From an uncultured Microbacteriaceae bacterium (GTDB lineage Bacteria > Actinomycetota > Actinomycetes > Actinomycetales > Microbacteriaceae): a stretch of 15,576 nucleotides of DNA. The position numbers and the translations under genes are program-made. How positions within the stretch are numbered: position 1 is the first letter of the stretch; the number at the start of each line of letters is the position of its first letter. The DNA is taken from contig CAIRWJ010000170.1 of assembly GCA_903882245.1 (NCBI GenBank), forward strand, positions 1 to 15,576, given 5' to 3'. This document shows, in pieces, positions 1-6,390 of the stretch. The notes under the pieces are model-generated. The model saw nothing but the letters and a program-made list of their open reading frames with translations. It had not been told where the DNA came from and did not search any database.

Positions 1-226
1 CTTTGACGGTGATCTTGAGGTTGTCGGGTGCGTCGTTGCCCGCGTACGCGAGTCCGACGAGGATTGTGCCGGTTACCAACTGAATCGAGGCACCCCACAC
101 CATGATTGTGAAAGGGAAGTTTGACTTGGCGCGCACATTGAGAATGAACGCTCCAACAAGAATTGCCATTCCCGTGAGGTGGATCAGTACGAAGGATTCG
201 GTGATGAGAGGGAGAGCGGTGTTCAC
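1..226 (-). CDS. Partial small integral membrane protein (5' part only)
   Basis: A leftward reading frame starts with GTG at 226 and stays open to the window edge, giving 75 codons with no stop. The start is supported by an SD-like AAAGGAAA a few bases upstream. The product begins MNTALPLITESFVLIHLTGM and is hydrophobic: one likely membrane helix covers about residues 8-27 and a second about residues 38-60, separated by a short basic stretch (residues NVRAKSN), then a polar tail. This looks like a small multi-pass membrane protein. I do not recognise a family and assign no function. It diverges from proC across a 55-bp gap that holds a palindrome and a TATTAT hexamer (271-266) usable as its -10. 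The C-terminus lies outside the window. Confidence 0.7.
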   Translation of the reverse strand, partial: MNTALPLITESFVLIHLTGMAILVGAFILNVRAKSNFPFTIMVWGASIQLVTGTILVGLAYAGNDAPDNLKITVK

Positions 227-242
227 GGTGTTTCCTTTCACA

Positions 243-275
243 AGGCGCATGATGCGCCTGTTGTCATAATACGCT
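243..275. promoter_or_regulatory. Divergent promoter region with 17-bp palindrome upstream of proC
   Basis: Positions 243-259 form a perfect inverted repeat, AGGCGCAT-G-ATGCGCCT, with 8-bp arms and a 1-nt centre. Rightward, TACGCT at 270-275 lies exactly 6 nt before the proC ATG at 282, which fits a leaderless promoter; CATAAT at 265-270 is an alternative -10. Leftward, TATTAT (271-266) could be the -10 of the membrane protein gene, which would place its transcript start at the palindrome edge. The two -10 elements overlap. No good -35 is visible on either strand. That the palindrome is an operator is inference. Confidence 0.45.
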
Positions 276-281
276 GGCACC

Positions 282-1091
282 ATGTCGGAAACCTTTGCAT
301 TCCTCGGAACAGGGTCGATGGGTGGCGCAATCCTCGACGGCCTGCGCGCCGCCGACAGTTCCGCTACGGTCCGAGCAACCACCCGAACCTCGTCAGCGAA
401 CCGACCCGGCGTTGAATCGAAATCGATCGAGACCGATCCCGGCGCAAACCGTTGGGCGGTCGAGGGTGCATCGCTCGTGATTGTCGGCGTGAAGCCGGCG
501 GCCGTTGTTTCACTTCTTGAGGACATCGCCGATGCGCTCGACCCCGACGCGCTCATCGTGTCTGTCGCGGGGGGAATCACGACCGCGACGATGGAGTCGG
601 TTGTGCCGAACCCTATCGTTCGCTCAATGCCCAACACCCCCGCACTCGTGGGCAAAGGGGTTACAGGAATAGCCGCCGGATCGCGTGCCACCGCCGAACA
701 CCTCACCCGTGCTCGCGCCGTGTTCGAACTAGTCGGGTGGGTTCTCGAACTTCCCGAAGACCGAATCAATGCACTGAGCACAATCTCGGGTTCTGGCCCC
801 GCTTATGTCTTCCACGCGATGGAGCAGTGGACGACTGCTGCCCGTGAACTTGGATTTAATGAGGCCGATGCGCGCCACCTCGTGGAGAATACGTTCGCGG
901 GAGCAACGGCCTTGTTGGAGGTCTCTGACGTCGGGCCAGCCGAACTGCGCCGCCGCGTGACCAGCCCGAATGGAACAACCGAGCGCGCAATCGCCGTGCT
1001 CGACGACGCTCACCTCGCAGAGATTTATCGGGCTGCGGCCGAAGCCGCACTCGCGCGTGCGGAGGAACTTGCCCGCGAACTCGGTCGCTAG
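282..1091 (+). CDS. proC: Pyrroline-5-carboxylate reductase
   Basis: ProC reduces 1-pyrroline-5-carboxylate to L-proline with NAD(P)H, the last step of proline synthesis, in the cytosol. The 269-residue product has the usual family length. The N-terminal Rossmann fold opens with GTGSMGG at residues 9-15, followed by VKPAAV at 70-75 and RSMPNTPALVGKG at 114-126. The C-terminal dimerisation and catalytic part carries SGSGPAY at 169-175 and VTSPNGTTERA at 226-236, where the commoner form is VTSPGGTT. The ATG at 282 is chosen because the glycine motif begins eight residues later and no earlier start fits. There is no Shine-Dalgarno sequence; TACGCT at 270-275 sits 6 nt upstream, so the mRNA is probably leaderless. 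It is divergent from the membrane protein at 226. Confidence 0.95.
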   Translation: MSETFAFLGTGSMGGAILDGLRAADSSATVRATTRTSSANRPGVESKSIETDPGANRWAVEGASLVIVGVKPAAVVSLLEDIADALDPDALIVSVAGGITTATMESVVPNPIVRSMPNTPALVGKGVTGIAAGSRATAEHLTRARAVFELVGWVLELPEDRINALSTISGSGPAYVFHAMEQWTTAARELGFNEADARHLVENTFAGATALLEVSDVGPAELRRRVTSPNGTTERAIAVLDDAHLAEIYRAAAEAALARAEELARELGR

Positions 1092-1146
1092 ATTCTCACT
1101 AGACGTAGGGGAATTACACAGGGAACGTCAAGCCTGGCGAGAGACA

Positions 1147-1168
1147 GTCGTGATGTGAAACTCACGAC
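1147..1168 (+). promoter_or_regulatory. 5' UTR inverted repeat before the small membrane protein gene
   Basis: GTCGTGA at 1147-1153 and TCACGAC at 1162-1168 are perfect 7-bp arms around an 8-nt loop. The element ends two bases before the SD sequence at 1171-1176. As RNA it would form a hairpin next to the ribosome binding site; as DNA it could be an operator. There is no T-tract, so it is not a terminator for proC. The role is inferred from position only. Confidence 0.4.
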
Positions 1169-1185
1169 CCGAAAGGATGTCTCAC

Positions 1186-1476
1186 ATGGCTAAGAAAGAC
1201 GACGCTGTCGAACAGACAGTCTCACTCAACCGAAAGAAGCTCGTCGCCGCTGGCTGGATTGCCGGCGGAGTGCTTGCGTTCGGAGCGACCTTCGCGGCCG
1301 GTGCCGCGCTCGGGCACGTCACCGACGGCCCGCGTGGCGGTGGCGATTTCACCGCCGGACAACCGTCTGGCCCCGGCCACTTCGGTCCCCAGGGCGGACA
1401 CGGTATGGGTGACGGTGATGGTGATGGTGAACACAACGACAGCACTATGACTCCCGCACCGATGACCACTCCGTAA
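1186..1476 (+). CDS. Small single-pass membrane protein with Gly/His/Asp-rich tail
   Basis: This encodes 96 residues if translation starts at the ATG at 1186, which has AAAGGA 8 nt upstream; an in-frame ATG at 1177 overlaps that SD sequence and is less likely. The product begins MAKKDDAVEQTVSLNRKK and continues into a single hydrophobic segment rich in Ala and Gly (about residues 20-44). A low-complexity tail follows, rich in Gly, Pro, His and Asp, with a GDGDGDGE run and a Thr/Met/Pro end. By the positive-inside rule the basic N-terminus is cytosolic and the tail outside. I do not recognise a family and propose no function. The gene stands alone between proC and a strong terminator and has a hairpin just upstream of its SD. 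Alanine- and glycine-rich small proteins are easily mis-called, but the SD, codon use and terminator all support a real gene. Confidence 0.7.
   Translation: MAKKDDAVEQTVSLNRKKLVAAGWIAGGVLAFGATFAAGAALGHVTDGPRGGGDFTAGQPSGPGHFGPQGGHGMGDGDGDGEHNDSTMTPAPMTTP
1408..1431 (+). repeat. Four tandem GGTGAN hexamers within the small membrane protein gene
   Basis: GGTGAC, GGTGAT, GGTGAT and GGTGAA follow one another in frame and encode alternating Gly-Asp, ending Gly-Glu. A 6-bp unit of this kind can expand or contract in frame by slippage, changing tail length without breaking the gene. Confidence 0.75.
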
Positions 1477-1508
1477 GTTTGCTCAATTCTCCTTTCTGTG
1501 GTGGAGAG

Positions 1509-1540
1509 ACAGGGTATCCCGCAGGGGATGCCCTGTTTTT
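1509..1540 (+). terminator. Rho-independent terminator of the small membrane protein gene
   Basis: ACAGGG (1509-1514), T1515 and ATCCC (1516-1520) pair with GGGAT (1525-1529), G1530 and CCCTGT (1531-1536). This gives a 12-bp stem with one G-T wobble and a 4-nt loop, followed by a T-tract to 1540. It lies about 30 bp after the stop codon and separates this gene from the bS22 cluster. Confidence 0.9.
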
Positions 1541-1599
1541 CGGTCACCGCCGGCGCACCATTCGTCAAGCCCGCGCACACTGGATCGCTCAAGTCGCGC

Positions 1600-1640
1600 T
1601 AGACTCGACGTTATTGTCCATTTGCCGACCAACTGGTCGG
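1600..1640 (+). promoter_or_regulatory. Possible promoter and inverted repeat upstream of the bS22 cluster
   Basis: TAGACT at 1600-1605 matches the TANNNT -10 pattern and would start a transcript near 1612, giving a leader of about 47 nt before the bS22 ATG. No convincing -35 is visible. Within the leader, CCGACC (1625-1630) and GGTCGG (1635-1640) form a perfect inverted repeat around AACT, which can extend by one A-T pair. It could be an RNA hairpin upstream of the SD or an operator. Both assignments rest on sequence pattern alone. Confidence 0.35.
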
Positions 1641-1658
1641 ACCAGGTAAAGGTGTTCC

Positions 1659-1757
1659 ATGGGTTCCGTTATTAAGAAGCGCCGCAAGCGTATGGCGAAA
1701 AAGAAGCACCGCAAGTTGCTTCGCAAGACTCGCCACCAGCGTCGCAACAAGAAGTAG
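1659..1757 (+). CDS. Ribosomal protein bS22 (AURKAIP1/COX24-like mini-protein)
   Basis: ATG at 1659 to TAG at 1755-1757 encodes 32 residues beginning [20 protein letters not shown] and ending RNKK; about half the residues are Lys or Arg. This closely matches the actinobacterial bS22 family, the extra small-subunit protein seen in mycobacterial ribosome structures, whose conserved core is the [11 protein letters not shown]...KKKHRKLL stretch (AURKAIP1/COX24 C-terminal domain). It is expected to bind 16S rRNA in the 30S subunit. GGTAAAGG a few bases upstream serves as the ribosome binding site. Fifteen bases downstream the glutaredoxin-like gene begins, so the two are probably co-transcribed. 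In mycobacteria the same mini-gene lies near proC, as it does here. It is short enough that automated gene callers often miss it. Confidence 0.93.
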   Translation: MGSVIKKRRKRMAKKKHRKLLRKTRHQRRNKK

Positions 1758-1772
1758 TCGTCCGCGATACCG

Positions 1773-2027
1773 ATGGCCCGCGTCACTGTCGAAATGATGG
1801 GGAAGCCAGGTTGCCATCTGTGTGACGATGCTCGATCAATCATGAATTCTGTGCTCGATGAATTTCCGGAAACGGAATTCGTGGAGCACAACATATTGGA
1901 TGATGCCGAGATGTTTGAAACCTTGAAGAACGAAATCCCCGTCGTTGTGGTCAACGGGCGTCGGCACGCAACGTGGCGTGTGGATGCGAATGATTTTCGG
2001 GCCGCGATTGAAAAGGAACTGTTGTGA
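1773..2027 (+). CDS. Glutaredoxin-like (DUF836-type) thioredoxin-fold protein
   Basis: This 84-residue protein has the length and order of small glutaredoxin-like proteins: a beta strand (VTVEMMGKPG), then the redox motif C-H-L-C at residues 15-18, a helix, the NILDD stretch around residues 41-45, and the cis-proline loop IPVVVVNG at 55-62, followed by a C-terminal helix. The family carries out thiol-disulfide exchange in the cytosol; its partner here is unknown. The ATG at 1773 lacks a clear SD sequence, but it follows the bS22 stop by 15 nt, so translation may depend on ribosomes leaving that gene. Its TGA stop overlaps the GTG start of the next gene (GTGA), implying translational coupling. 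Alternatives such as a true glutaredoxin cannot be excluded. Confidence 0.88.
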   Translation: MARVTVEMMGKPGCHLCDDARSIMNSVLDEFPETEFVEHNILDDAEMFETLKNEIPVVVVNGRRHATWRVDANDFRAAIEKELL

Positions 2028-2323
2028 TTCAGCACGCTGTGATGTGGAAACTTGTTGACCTGACTGATGCGGAACGTTTCACCGCAATTGCTCGTTTCGG
2101 CACCGAACTGAGGGCTCTCGTGGGCGTTGTCCCGGGACTCGTCAGTATGGCGGTGACGTCAGATGTGCGCGAAATCGATTCCAACTTCGACGTCGCCCTC
2201 ATTTCCCTCCACGAATCGCGCGACGCGCTCGCGATCTACCAATCGCACCCGGAACACGTGTCGGTTGCGACGTGGTGGGGTTCTTTGGTCGCCCAGCGTG
2301 GAGCGGTGGATAGCGAGGTTTGA
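2024..2323 (+). CDS. Dabb (stress-responsive A/B barrel) domain protein
   Basis: This encodes 99 residues, the usual size for a single Dabb domain. It starts MIQHAVMWKL, the typical first strand with its conserved His, continues through a helix to VPGLVSMAVTSDV, then has FDVALISLHESRDALAIYQSHPEH, the family's central strand plus the Y..HP.H motif, and ends with a Trp-rich stretch. Dabb proteins form dimeric alpha/beta barrels; known members include plant stress proteins and some small-molecule enzymes, so no specific reaction can be assigned. The GTG at 2024 overlaps the upstream stop by 3 nt. The stop at 2321-2323 is followed at once by the ATG of the SRAP gene, so the three genes form a tightly coupled string. 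Confidence 0.87.
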   Translation: MIQHAVMWKLVDLTDAERFTAIARFGTELRALVGVVPGLVSMAVTSDVREIDSNFDVALISLHESRDALAIYQSHPEHVSVATWWGSLVAQRGAVDSEV

Positions 2324-2995
2324 ATGTGCGGCCGATACGCGTCGACACTGAGCGGTGAAGAACTCGGCCACTATTTCCATGCCGACGAAATTGCCGACGT
2401 CGAACTGCGCCCGTCATGGAATATCGCCCCGACGACGAATGTGCCAATCGTGGTCGAGAAGCGAGACGGCCGCGCGCGATTGGTGACAACAGCCCGATGG
2501 TCGCTCGTGCCGCCGTTCGCGGACAGTCTCACGTTGAAATATCCGACCTTCAACGCCCGCAGCGAAACCGTGACCGAAAAGCCAACGTTCCGCGGTTCTG
2601 TTGGGCATCAACGCGCAATTCTTCCCGCCGATGCCTACTACGAGTGGTTGACCGAGGGAAAGGTCAAGACTCCACATTCCGTCACCTCGCCGGCAGGCGA
2701 ACTCGCGTTCGCGGCGTTGTATTCGTGGTGGCGAGCAGAGCCAGGGAGCGACTGGGTGCTCACCGCAACGATTCTGACAATGCCGGCTCCCGAGCCGATT
2801 GCGTGGCTTCATGACCGAACTCCCGTGGTTCTCGCTTCGGAAGACTGGGATTGGTGGCTCAACCGCGCGACGACGGCGGATCAATCGTTCGTCGATGACG
2901 CGGTGTCTCGGTCTCGACCTGTGGCCGAGGACCTCGTGGTTCGCGAAGTCGCGCCACTGACCGGGAACGGACCGCACTTGCTCGACCCCGTCTAG
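2324..2995 (+). CDS. SRAP-family abasic-site processing protein (YedK/HMCES-like)
   Basis: SRAP proteins bind abasic sites in single-stranded DNA and link covalently through the N-terminal Cys2, protecting the site from strand breakage. The 223-residue product has every catalytic landmark: MCGRY at the start with Cys2 exposed after Met removal, WNIAPT at 32-37 (Asn33), the NARSET and KPTFRGS region at 77-92, QRAILPADAYYEW at 96-108 (Glu107), FAALYSWW at 129-136 and WLHDRTPVVL at 161-170 (His163). The start is fixed by the requirement for Cys at position 2; GAGG lies about 6 nt upstream. It abuts the Dabb gene with no gap. No terminator follows before hadA, whose own -10 lies 12 nt after this stop. 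Confidence 0.95.
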   Translation: MCGRYASTLSGEELGHYFHADEIADVELRPSWNIAPTTNVPIVVEKRDGRARLVTTARWSLVPPFADSLTLKYPTFNARSETVTEKPTFRGSVGHQRAILPADAYYEWLTEGKVKTPHSVTSPAGELAFAALYSWWRAEPGSDWVLTATILTMPAPEPIAWLHDRTPVVLASEDWDWWLNRATTADQSFVDDAVSRSRPVAEDLVVREVAPLTGNGPHLLDPV

Positions 2996-3007
2996 CTCAG
3001 GCGTTTG

Positions 3008-3013
3008 TAGACT
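3008..3013 (+). promoter_or_regulatory. -10 element of a probable leaderless hadA promoter
   Basis: TAGACT at 3008-3013 is followed by GGTGCT and then the hadA ATG at 3020. The 6-nt gap would place the transcript start on or next to the start codon. No SD sequence is present before hadA. TCGACC at 2982-2987 is the nearest -35-like hexamer, but its 20-bp spacing is long. Confidence 0.5.
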
Positions 3014-3019
3014 GGTGCT

Positions 3020-3466
3020 ATGTCGGTCAATGCTGAACTTGTGGGACGTGAGTTTCCGCCCGTCGGCCCATATCTTGTGGGACGAGAGAAAGTGCGCGAG
3101 TTTGCTCGTGCAGTGTTCGCGACTAACCCCATCTATCTAGACGCCAACGCAGCGCGCGCTGCCGGCCACGCTGACGTCGTTGCACCACCGACCTTTCCCG
3201 TCGTCGTTCAAGAACTCACGCTCGCTCAGTTACTTGCCGAACCTGACGCCAACATCGATTTCTCGCGAGTCGTCCACGGCGACCAGCGATTCACGTATTC
3301 ACGACCCGTGGTAGCCGGTGACGAACTCACCGCGACCCTGTCGGTTACGAGCGTCAAGACCCTCGGCGGGCACGCGATGGTTACCTCCGAAAGCGTGATG
3401 ACCGATGCGAAGGGCGATCATGTCGTCACCGCAATTTCCACGCTCGTCGTCCGAGGGGACGAATAG
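3020..3466 (+). CDS. hadA: (3R)-hydroxyacyl-ACP dehydratase, HadA-like subunit (FAS1-like MaoC N-domain)
   Basis: This 148-residue protein has the architecture of the non-catalytic partner in actinobacterial HadAB dehydratases: an N-terminal hot-dog fold with FARAVFATNPIYLDANAARAAG at 28-49, APPTFPVVV at 55-63, then VVHGDQRFTYSRPVVAGDEL at 84-103 and a late strand VVTAISTLVV. It lacks the D-x-N-x-x-H dehydratase motif that the downstream gene has, as expected for HadA. The complex removes water from 3-hydroxyacyl thioesters during fatty-acid elongation. Whether this organism uses it for mycolic acids or for ordinary lipids cannot be told from the window. The next gene starts 2 nt after the stop. 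Order hadA-hadB-murB-aminotransferase-tRNA-Trp-secE resembles other actinobacteria. Confidence 0.87.
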   Translation: MSVNAELVGREFPPVGPYLVGREKVREFARAVFATNPIYLDANAARAAGHADVVAPPTFPVVVQELTLAQLLAEPDANIDFSRVVHGDQRFTYSRPVVAGDELTATLSVTSVKTLGGHAMVTSESVMTDAKGDHVVTAISTLVVRGDE

Positions 3467-3468
3467 CC

Positions 3469-3876
3469 ATGACATCGGGACTCACTGTCGGTGACGTGGT
3501 CACCACAAACACCATCCACCTCGACCGCGGAGCGCTCGTTCGCTACGCGGGAGCGAGCGGCGACTTCAACCCCATCCACTACCGCGACGACATCGCCCAG
3601 TCCGTCGGCCTGCCAGGCGTTCTTGCCCACGGGATGTTGACGATGGGGCTCGCGATACAACCCGTGCTCGAGTTTCTCGAAACGAAGGGTCGCGTCATCG
3701 ACTACGGCGTTCGATTCACCCGGCCCGTGCTCGTCGATGCGGCGAAGGGCGCCGATGTCACCGTCGAAACGAAAGTCGGGTCCGTCATGGACGATGCCGT
3801 CCGATTCGACCTCACGGTGACGTTCGGCGGGGAAACCGTTCTCGGAAAAGCCCAGGTTCAGGTCGTTTTTGACTAA
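3469..3876 (+). CDS. hadB: (3R)-hydroxyacyl-ACP dehydratase, catalytic HadB-like subunit (MaoC)
   Basis: This encodes 135 residues with a single MaoC hot-dog domain. The active-site signature is clear: RYAGASGDFNPIHYRDDIAQ, with Asp32 and His37 as the catalytic pair, followed by GLPGVLAHGMLTMG at 47-60. With HadA it should form a heterodimer that dehydrates 3-hydroxyacyl-ACP. AGGGGA inside the hadA end lies 9 nt before the ATG at 3469, so the two genes are translated together. Its last 8 nt overlap the murB reading frame, whose only available start is TTG at 3869. The protein is complete and shows no missing motif. A general enoyl-CoA hydratase role is possible, but pairing with hadA favours the dehydratase. 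Confidence 0.9.
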   Translation: MTSGLTVGDVVTTNTIHLDRGALVRYAGASGDFNPIHYRDDIAQSVGLPGVLAHGMLTMGLAIQPVLEFLETKGRVIDYGVRFTRPVLVDAAKGADVTVETKVGSVMDDAVRFDLTVTFGGETVLGKAQVQVVFD

Positions 3877-4960
3877 CACGGCAGAATTCCGCGACCTCAC
3901 CACAATTCGGGTCGGGGGAACGATCCCCGATTTCCGCGAGCCGACAACGCGCGCCGATCTCATCGAAACGTTTCGCGACGTTAGTTCGGGACGCGATCCG
4001 TGGTTCCTTCTCGGCGGCGGATCAAACATCGTGGTGTCGGACGAACCGTTCGACGGAACAGTGATTCGCATATCGACTCGGGGCATCGACCGTGAAACGG
4101 ACGGGGAACGGGTACTGGTCACCGCTCAGGCCGGCGAGCCGTGGGACGAATTGGTGGAATGGACCGTGGCCAACGGGCTGGCCGGGCTGGAAGCGCTGAG
4201 CGGAATCCCCGGAACCGTCGGCGCAGCACCGATTCAGAACATTGGAGCATATGGCGCTGAACTCGCCGACACCCTTGACTCACTCCAATTCGTTCCGGCG
4301 GGACGAGGCGACGTCGTCACACTTCGACCCGACGCCCTGAATTTCGGATACCGACAGTCGTCACTGAAAGATGGCCTCGACGGTCTCGTGGCGTCGGTGA
4401 CGTTCGCCCTGACGCCGTCGGAAACATCGACCCCAATCAAGTTCGAGCAGCTCGCTAACGCACTCGGAGTCGAACTTGGCGCAACCGTGGCGCTCGCCGA
4501 AATCCGACGAGCGGTCCTCGAACTGCGTTCGAGTAAGGGAATGGTAATCAGCGATGACCCCGATTCGGTCAGTGTCGGTTCGTTCTTTACGAATCCTGTC
4601 GTGTCGGAGGAGTTGTCGCGCTTGTTGCCGACCGACGCCCCCCGCTTCCCGCTTCGCGAAGAGCGCGCGCCACGAGTTGTTCCGCTGGGCATCGAACCCG
4701 AATTTGTTGACTACGACACCGAGTCGCACGGCGTCAAGCTCAGCGCCGCGTGGCTCATTGAGCGAGCGGGTATTGGCAAGGGTTTCGCGCTCGCTGGCAG
4801 CGACGCGGCACTGTCGAGCAAACACACCTTGGCCATCATTAACCGCGGCGAGGCCACGACCAACCAGGTGCTTGAATTGGCGCGCTACATCACGATTCGT
4901 GTTCACGACACGTTCGGCATAATGCTCGAACCCGAACCGACGATGATTGGTTTCGACTAG
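3869..4960 (+). CDS. murB: UDP-N-acetylmuramate dehydrogenase
   Basis: MurB reduces UDP-GlcNAc-enolpyruvate to UDP-MurNAc with FAD and NADPH, the second committed step of peptidoglycan precursor synthesis. The 363-residue protein carries TTIRVGG (11-17), the FAD-binding [13 protein letters not shown] (47-59), [20 protein letters not shown] (110-129), YRQS with Arg162 (161-164), [10 protein letters not shown] with the proton-donor Ser238, a [12 protein letters not shown] stretch (295-306) and the C-terminal LEPEP (353-357) with the conserved Glu. The length and inserted regions fit type I MurB. The start is TTG at 3869, because no ATG or GTG occurs before the conserved TTIRVGG; it overlaps hadB by 8 nt, so translation is probably coupled. 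Its TAG stop overlaps, on the opposite strand, the TAG of the aminotransferase, and no terminator is seen. Confidence 0.95.
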   Translation: MTNTAEFRDLTTIRVGGTIPDFREPTTRADLIETFRDVSSGRDPWFLLGGGSNIVVSDEPFDGTVIRISTRGIDRETDGERVLVTAQAGEPWDELVEWTVANGLAGLEALSGIPGTVGAAPIQNIGAYGAELADTLDSLQFVPAGRGDVVTLRPDALNFGYRQSSLKDGLDGLVASVTFALTPSETSTPIKFEQLANALGVELGATVALAEIRRAVLELRSSKGMVISDDPDSVSVGSFFTNPVVSEELSRLLPTDAPRFPLREERAPRVVPLGIEPEFVDYDTESHGVKLSAAWLIERAGIGKGFALAGSDAALSSKHTLAIINRGEATTNQVLELARYITIRVHDTFGIMLEPEPTMIGFD

Positions 4961-6159
4961 GCGAACAGTTTCTGCAAGCGCTGGATTCCTTCGAGCAGTT
5001 CGTCGTCGCCGAGGGCGTAGGCGAAACGCAAATAGCCGCTAGGGCCGAATGCCTCACCAGGAACGACCGCGACCTCGGCGGTGTCGAGAATGTAGTCGGC
5101 GAGTTGCAGTGTTGAGTCGATGCGCTGACCGCCCCATTCGCGTCCGAGCAAGGCCGTGACGTCGGCGTAAACATAGAACGCGCCTCCCGGCTCGGGGACG
5201 ACGAATCCTTCGATCTTGGACAGTTCGGTCACCATGACCGCCCGTCGTCTAGCGAATGCCTTCTTCATGTCGTCGACCACGGACTGGTCGCCGTTCAGTG
5301 CCGCGATCGCCGCACGCTGCGAGATGTTGGACACGTTGCTCGAGAGGTGCGACTGCAGGTTGGATGCGGCAACCGTGACATCGGCGGGGGACACCATCCA
5401 GCCAAGACGCCACCCGGTCATCGCGTAGGTCTTCGCGACACCGTTCACGAGAATCGTCTGGTTCGCCAGCTCGGGGACAGCCTCGAGGATTGACATCGCG
5501 TGATCGCCGTCGTAGGTGAGGTTCTGATAAATCTCGTCCGAGATGACCCACAATCCGTGTTCGAGAGCCCACTGTCCAATTGCACGGGTCTGCTCGGCGT
5601 CGTAGACGGCACCTGTCGGGTTTGAGGGCGACACGAACAGCACGACCTTGGTCTTGGGGGTGCGAGCGGCTTCGAGTTGTTCGACCGTGACGCGGTAACC
5701 GGTGTCTGCCCCGGCGAACACGTCGACCATCACACCTCCGGCTAGGGCGATGACTTCGGGGTACGTCGTCCAGTACGGCGCGGGGACCAGCACCTCATCG
5801 CCTTCATCAAGGAGCGCCTGGAACGCTTGATAGACCGCCTGTTTGCCACCGTTCGTGACGATGACCTGGGACGCAGAGACGGCGATACCCGAATCACGGC
5901 GCGTTTTCTGTGCGATTGCTTCCCGCAATTCAGGTAGGCCTGCAGCCGGTGTGTACCGGTGGTTCTTGGGGTCGATGACCGCGGCAACCGCGGCCTCAAC
6001 AATGTGCTCGGGTGTAACAAAGTCGGGCTCTCCCGCACCATACGAAATGATGGGGCGGCCTTCAGCCTTGAGGGCCTTGGCTTTCGCATCAACCTTTAAG
6101 GTCGCGCTTTCGGCGATTGCGCCAATGCGCTTGGACACTCGTGTTTTCGGTTCAGTCAC
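4957..6159 (-). CDS. aspC: Class I/II pyridoxal-phosphate aminotransferase (aspartate aminotransferase-like)
   Basis: This encodes 400 residues of fold-type I aminotransferase. Visible landmarks are YGAGEPDF (40-47), [11 protein letters not shown] (101-111), [11 protein letters not shown] with Asn180, SDEIYQNL with Asp208 and Tyr211, the Schiff-base Lys243 in [14 protein letters not shown], and the substrate carboxylate-binding Arg378 in YLRFAYA. It most resembles the bacterial aspartate aminotransferase subgroup, which interconverts aspartate and 2-oxoglutarate with oxaloacetate and glutamate; specificity cannot be proven from motifs. The GTG at 6159 is preceded by TAATCT and 6 nt, with no SD sequence, so the message is probably leaderless. 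It is convergent with murB and shares the CTAG at 4957-4960 as overlapping stop codons. It diverges from the tRNA-Trp promoter. Confidence 0.92.
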   Translation of the reverse strand: MTEPKTRVSKRIGAIAESATLKVDAKAKALKAEGRPIISYGAGEPDFVTPEHIVEAAVAAVIDPKNHRYTPAAGLPELREAIAQKTRRDSGIAVSASQVIVTNGGKQAVYQAFQALLDEGDEVLVPAPYWTTYPEVIALAGGVMVDVFAGADTGYRVTVEQLEAARTPKTKVVLFVSPSNPTGAVYDAEQTRAIGQWALEHGLWVISDEIYQNLTYDGDHAMSILEAVPELANQTILVNGVAKTYAMTGWRLGWMVSPADVTVAASNLQSHLSSNVSNISQRAAIAALNGDQSVVDDMKKAFARRRAVMVTELSKIEGFVVPEPGGAFYVYADVTALLGREWGGQRIDSTLQLADYILDTAEVAVVPGEAFGPSGYLRFAYALGDDELLEGIQRLQKLFA

Positions 6160-6165
6160 GCATCC

Positions 6166-6171
6166 AGATTA
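6166..6171 (-). promoter_or_regulatory. -10 element of a probable leaderless aminotransferase promoter
   Basis: On the minus strand TAATCT (6171-6166) is followed by GGATGC and the GTG start at 6159. The 6-nt gap equals that seen before hadA and proC. No SD-like purine run lies at a usable distance from the GTG. A -35 is not evident. Confidence 0.5.
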
Positions 6172-6198
6172 GTCTCCATTGGGCGGTGAGACCTCGCT

Positions 6199-6227
6199 TT
6201 GGAGATTGGGCTGTGCTGGCATACACT
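6199..6227 (+). promoter_or_regulatory. Sigma70-type promoter for tRNA-Trp and the secE operon
   Basis: TTGGAG at 6199-6204 and TACACT at 6222-6227 are spaced by 17 bp and each matches four of six consensus bases. A transcript would start near 6234, about 63 nt before the mature tRNA. No other promoter of similar quality is seen before secE, so tRNA-Trp and secE may share it. Confidence 0.6.
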
Positions 6228-6296
6228 TGGTTTTTGGTGCCAAACACCATGCTTCGTCGTGCCATCAGGCAGAAGGCAAAGCCGGTGTTCACGCAC

Positions 6297-6369
6297 AGGG
6301 CGGTGGCTCAATTGGTAGAGCAGCGGTCTCCAAAACCGCAGGTTGCAGGTTCGAGTCCTGTCCGCCCTG
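6297..6369 (+). tRNA. tRNA-Trp (anticodon CCA)
   Basis: The 73-nt cloverleaf folds fully. The acceptor stem is AGGGCGG (6297-6303) with CCGCCCT (6362-6368) and G6369 as discriminator. The D stem is GCTC (6306-6309) with GAGC (6318-6321). The anticodon stem GCGGT/ACCGC encloses the loop CTCCAAA, with anticodon CCA at 6330-6332, which reads UGG. The T arm contains GGTTCGAGTCC. The 3' CCA is not encoded. A single tRNA-Trp immediately before secE is a recurrent arrangement in actinobacteria. The leftward open frame across this gene is an antisense artefact. Confidence 0.97.
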
Positions 6370-6372
6370 CGA

Positions 6373-6390
6373 ATGTCGGGCCACCGACAT
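6373..6390 (+). promoter_or_regulatory. Hairpin between tRNA-Trp and secE
   Basis: ATGTCGG (6373-6379) and CCGACAT (6384-6390) are perfect 7-bp arms with a GCCA loop. It begins 4 nt after the tRNA and ends 12 nt before the secE SD sequence. No T-tract follows, so it is more likely a processing or mRNA-end element than a terminator. The function is inferred. Confidence 0.4.

Noticed and set aside
1122-1150. ECF-sigma promoter (GGAAC ... GTCG) before the small membrane protein
   Set aside because: The spacing of 20 bp is too long for the known ECF -35/-10 pairs, and no anti-sigma gene is near.
3418-4122. Long leftward open frame opposite hadB and the start of murB
   Set aside because: It is antisense to two genes with full catalytic motifs and shows no recognisable domain or start signal.
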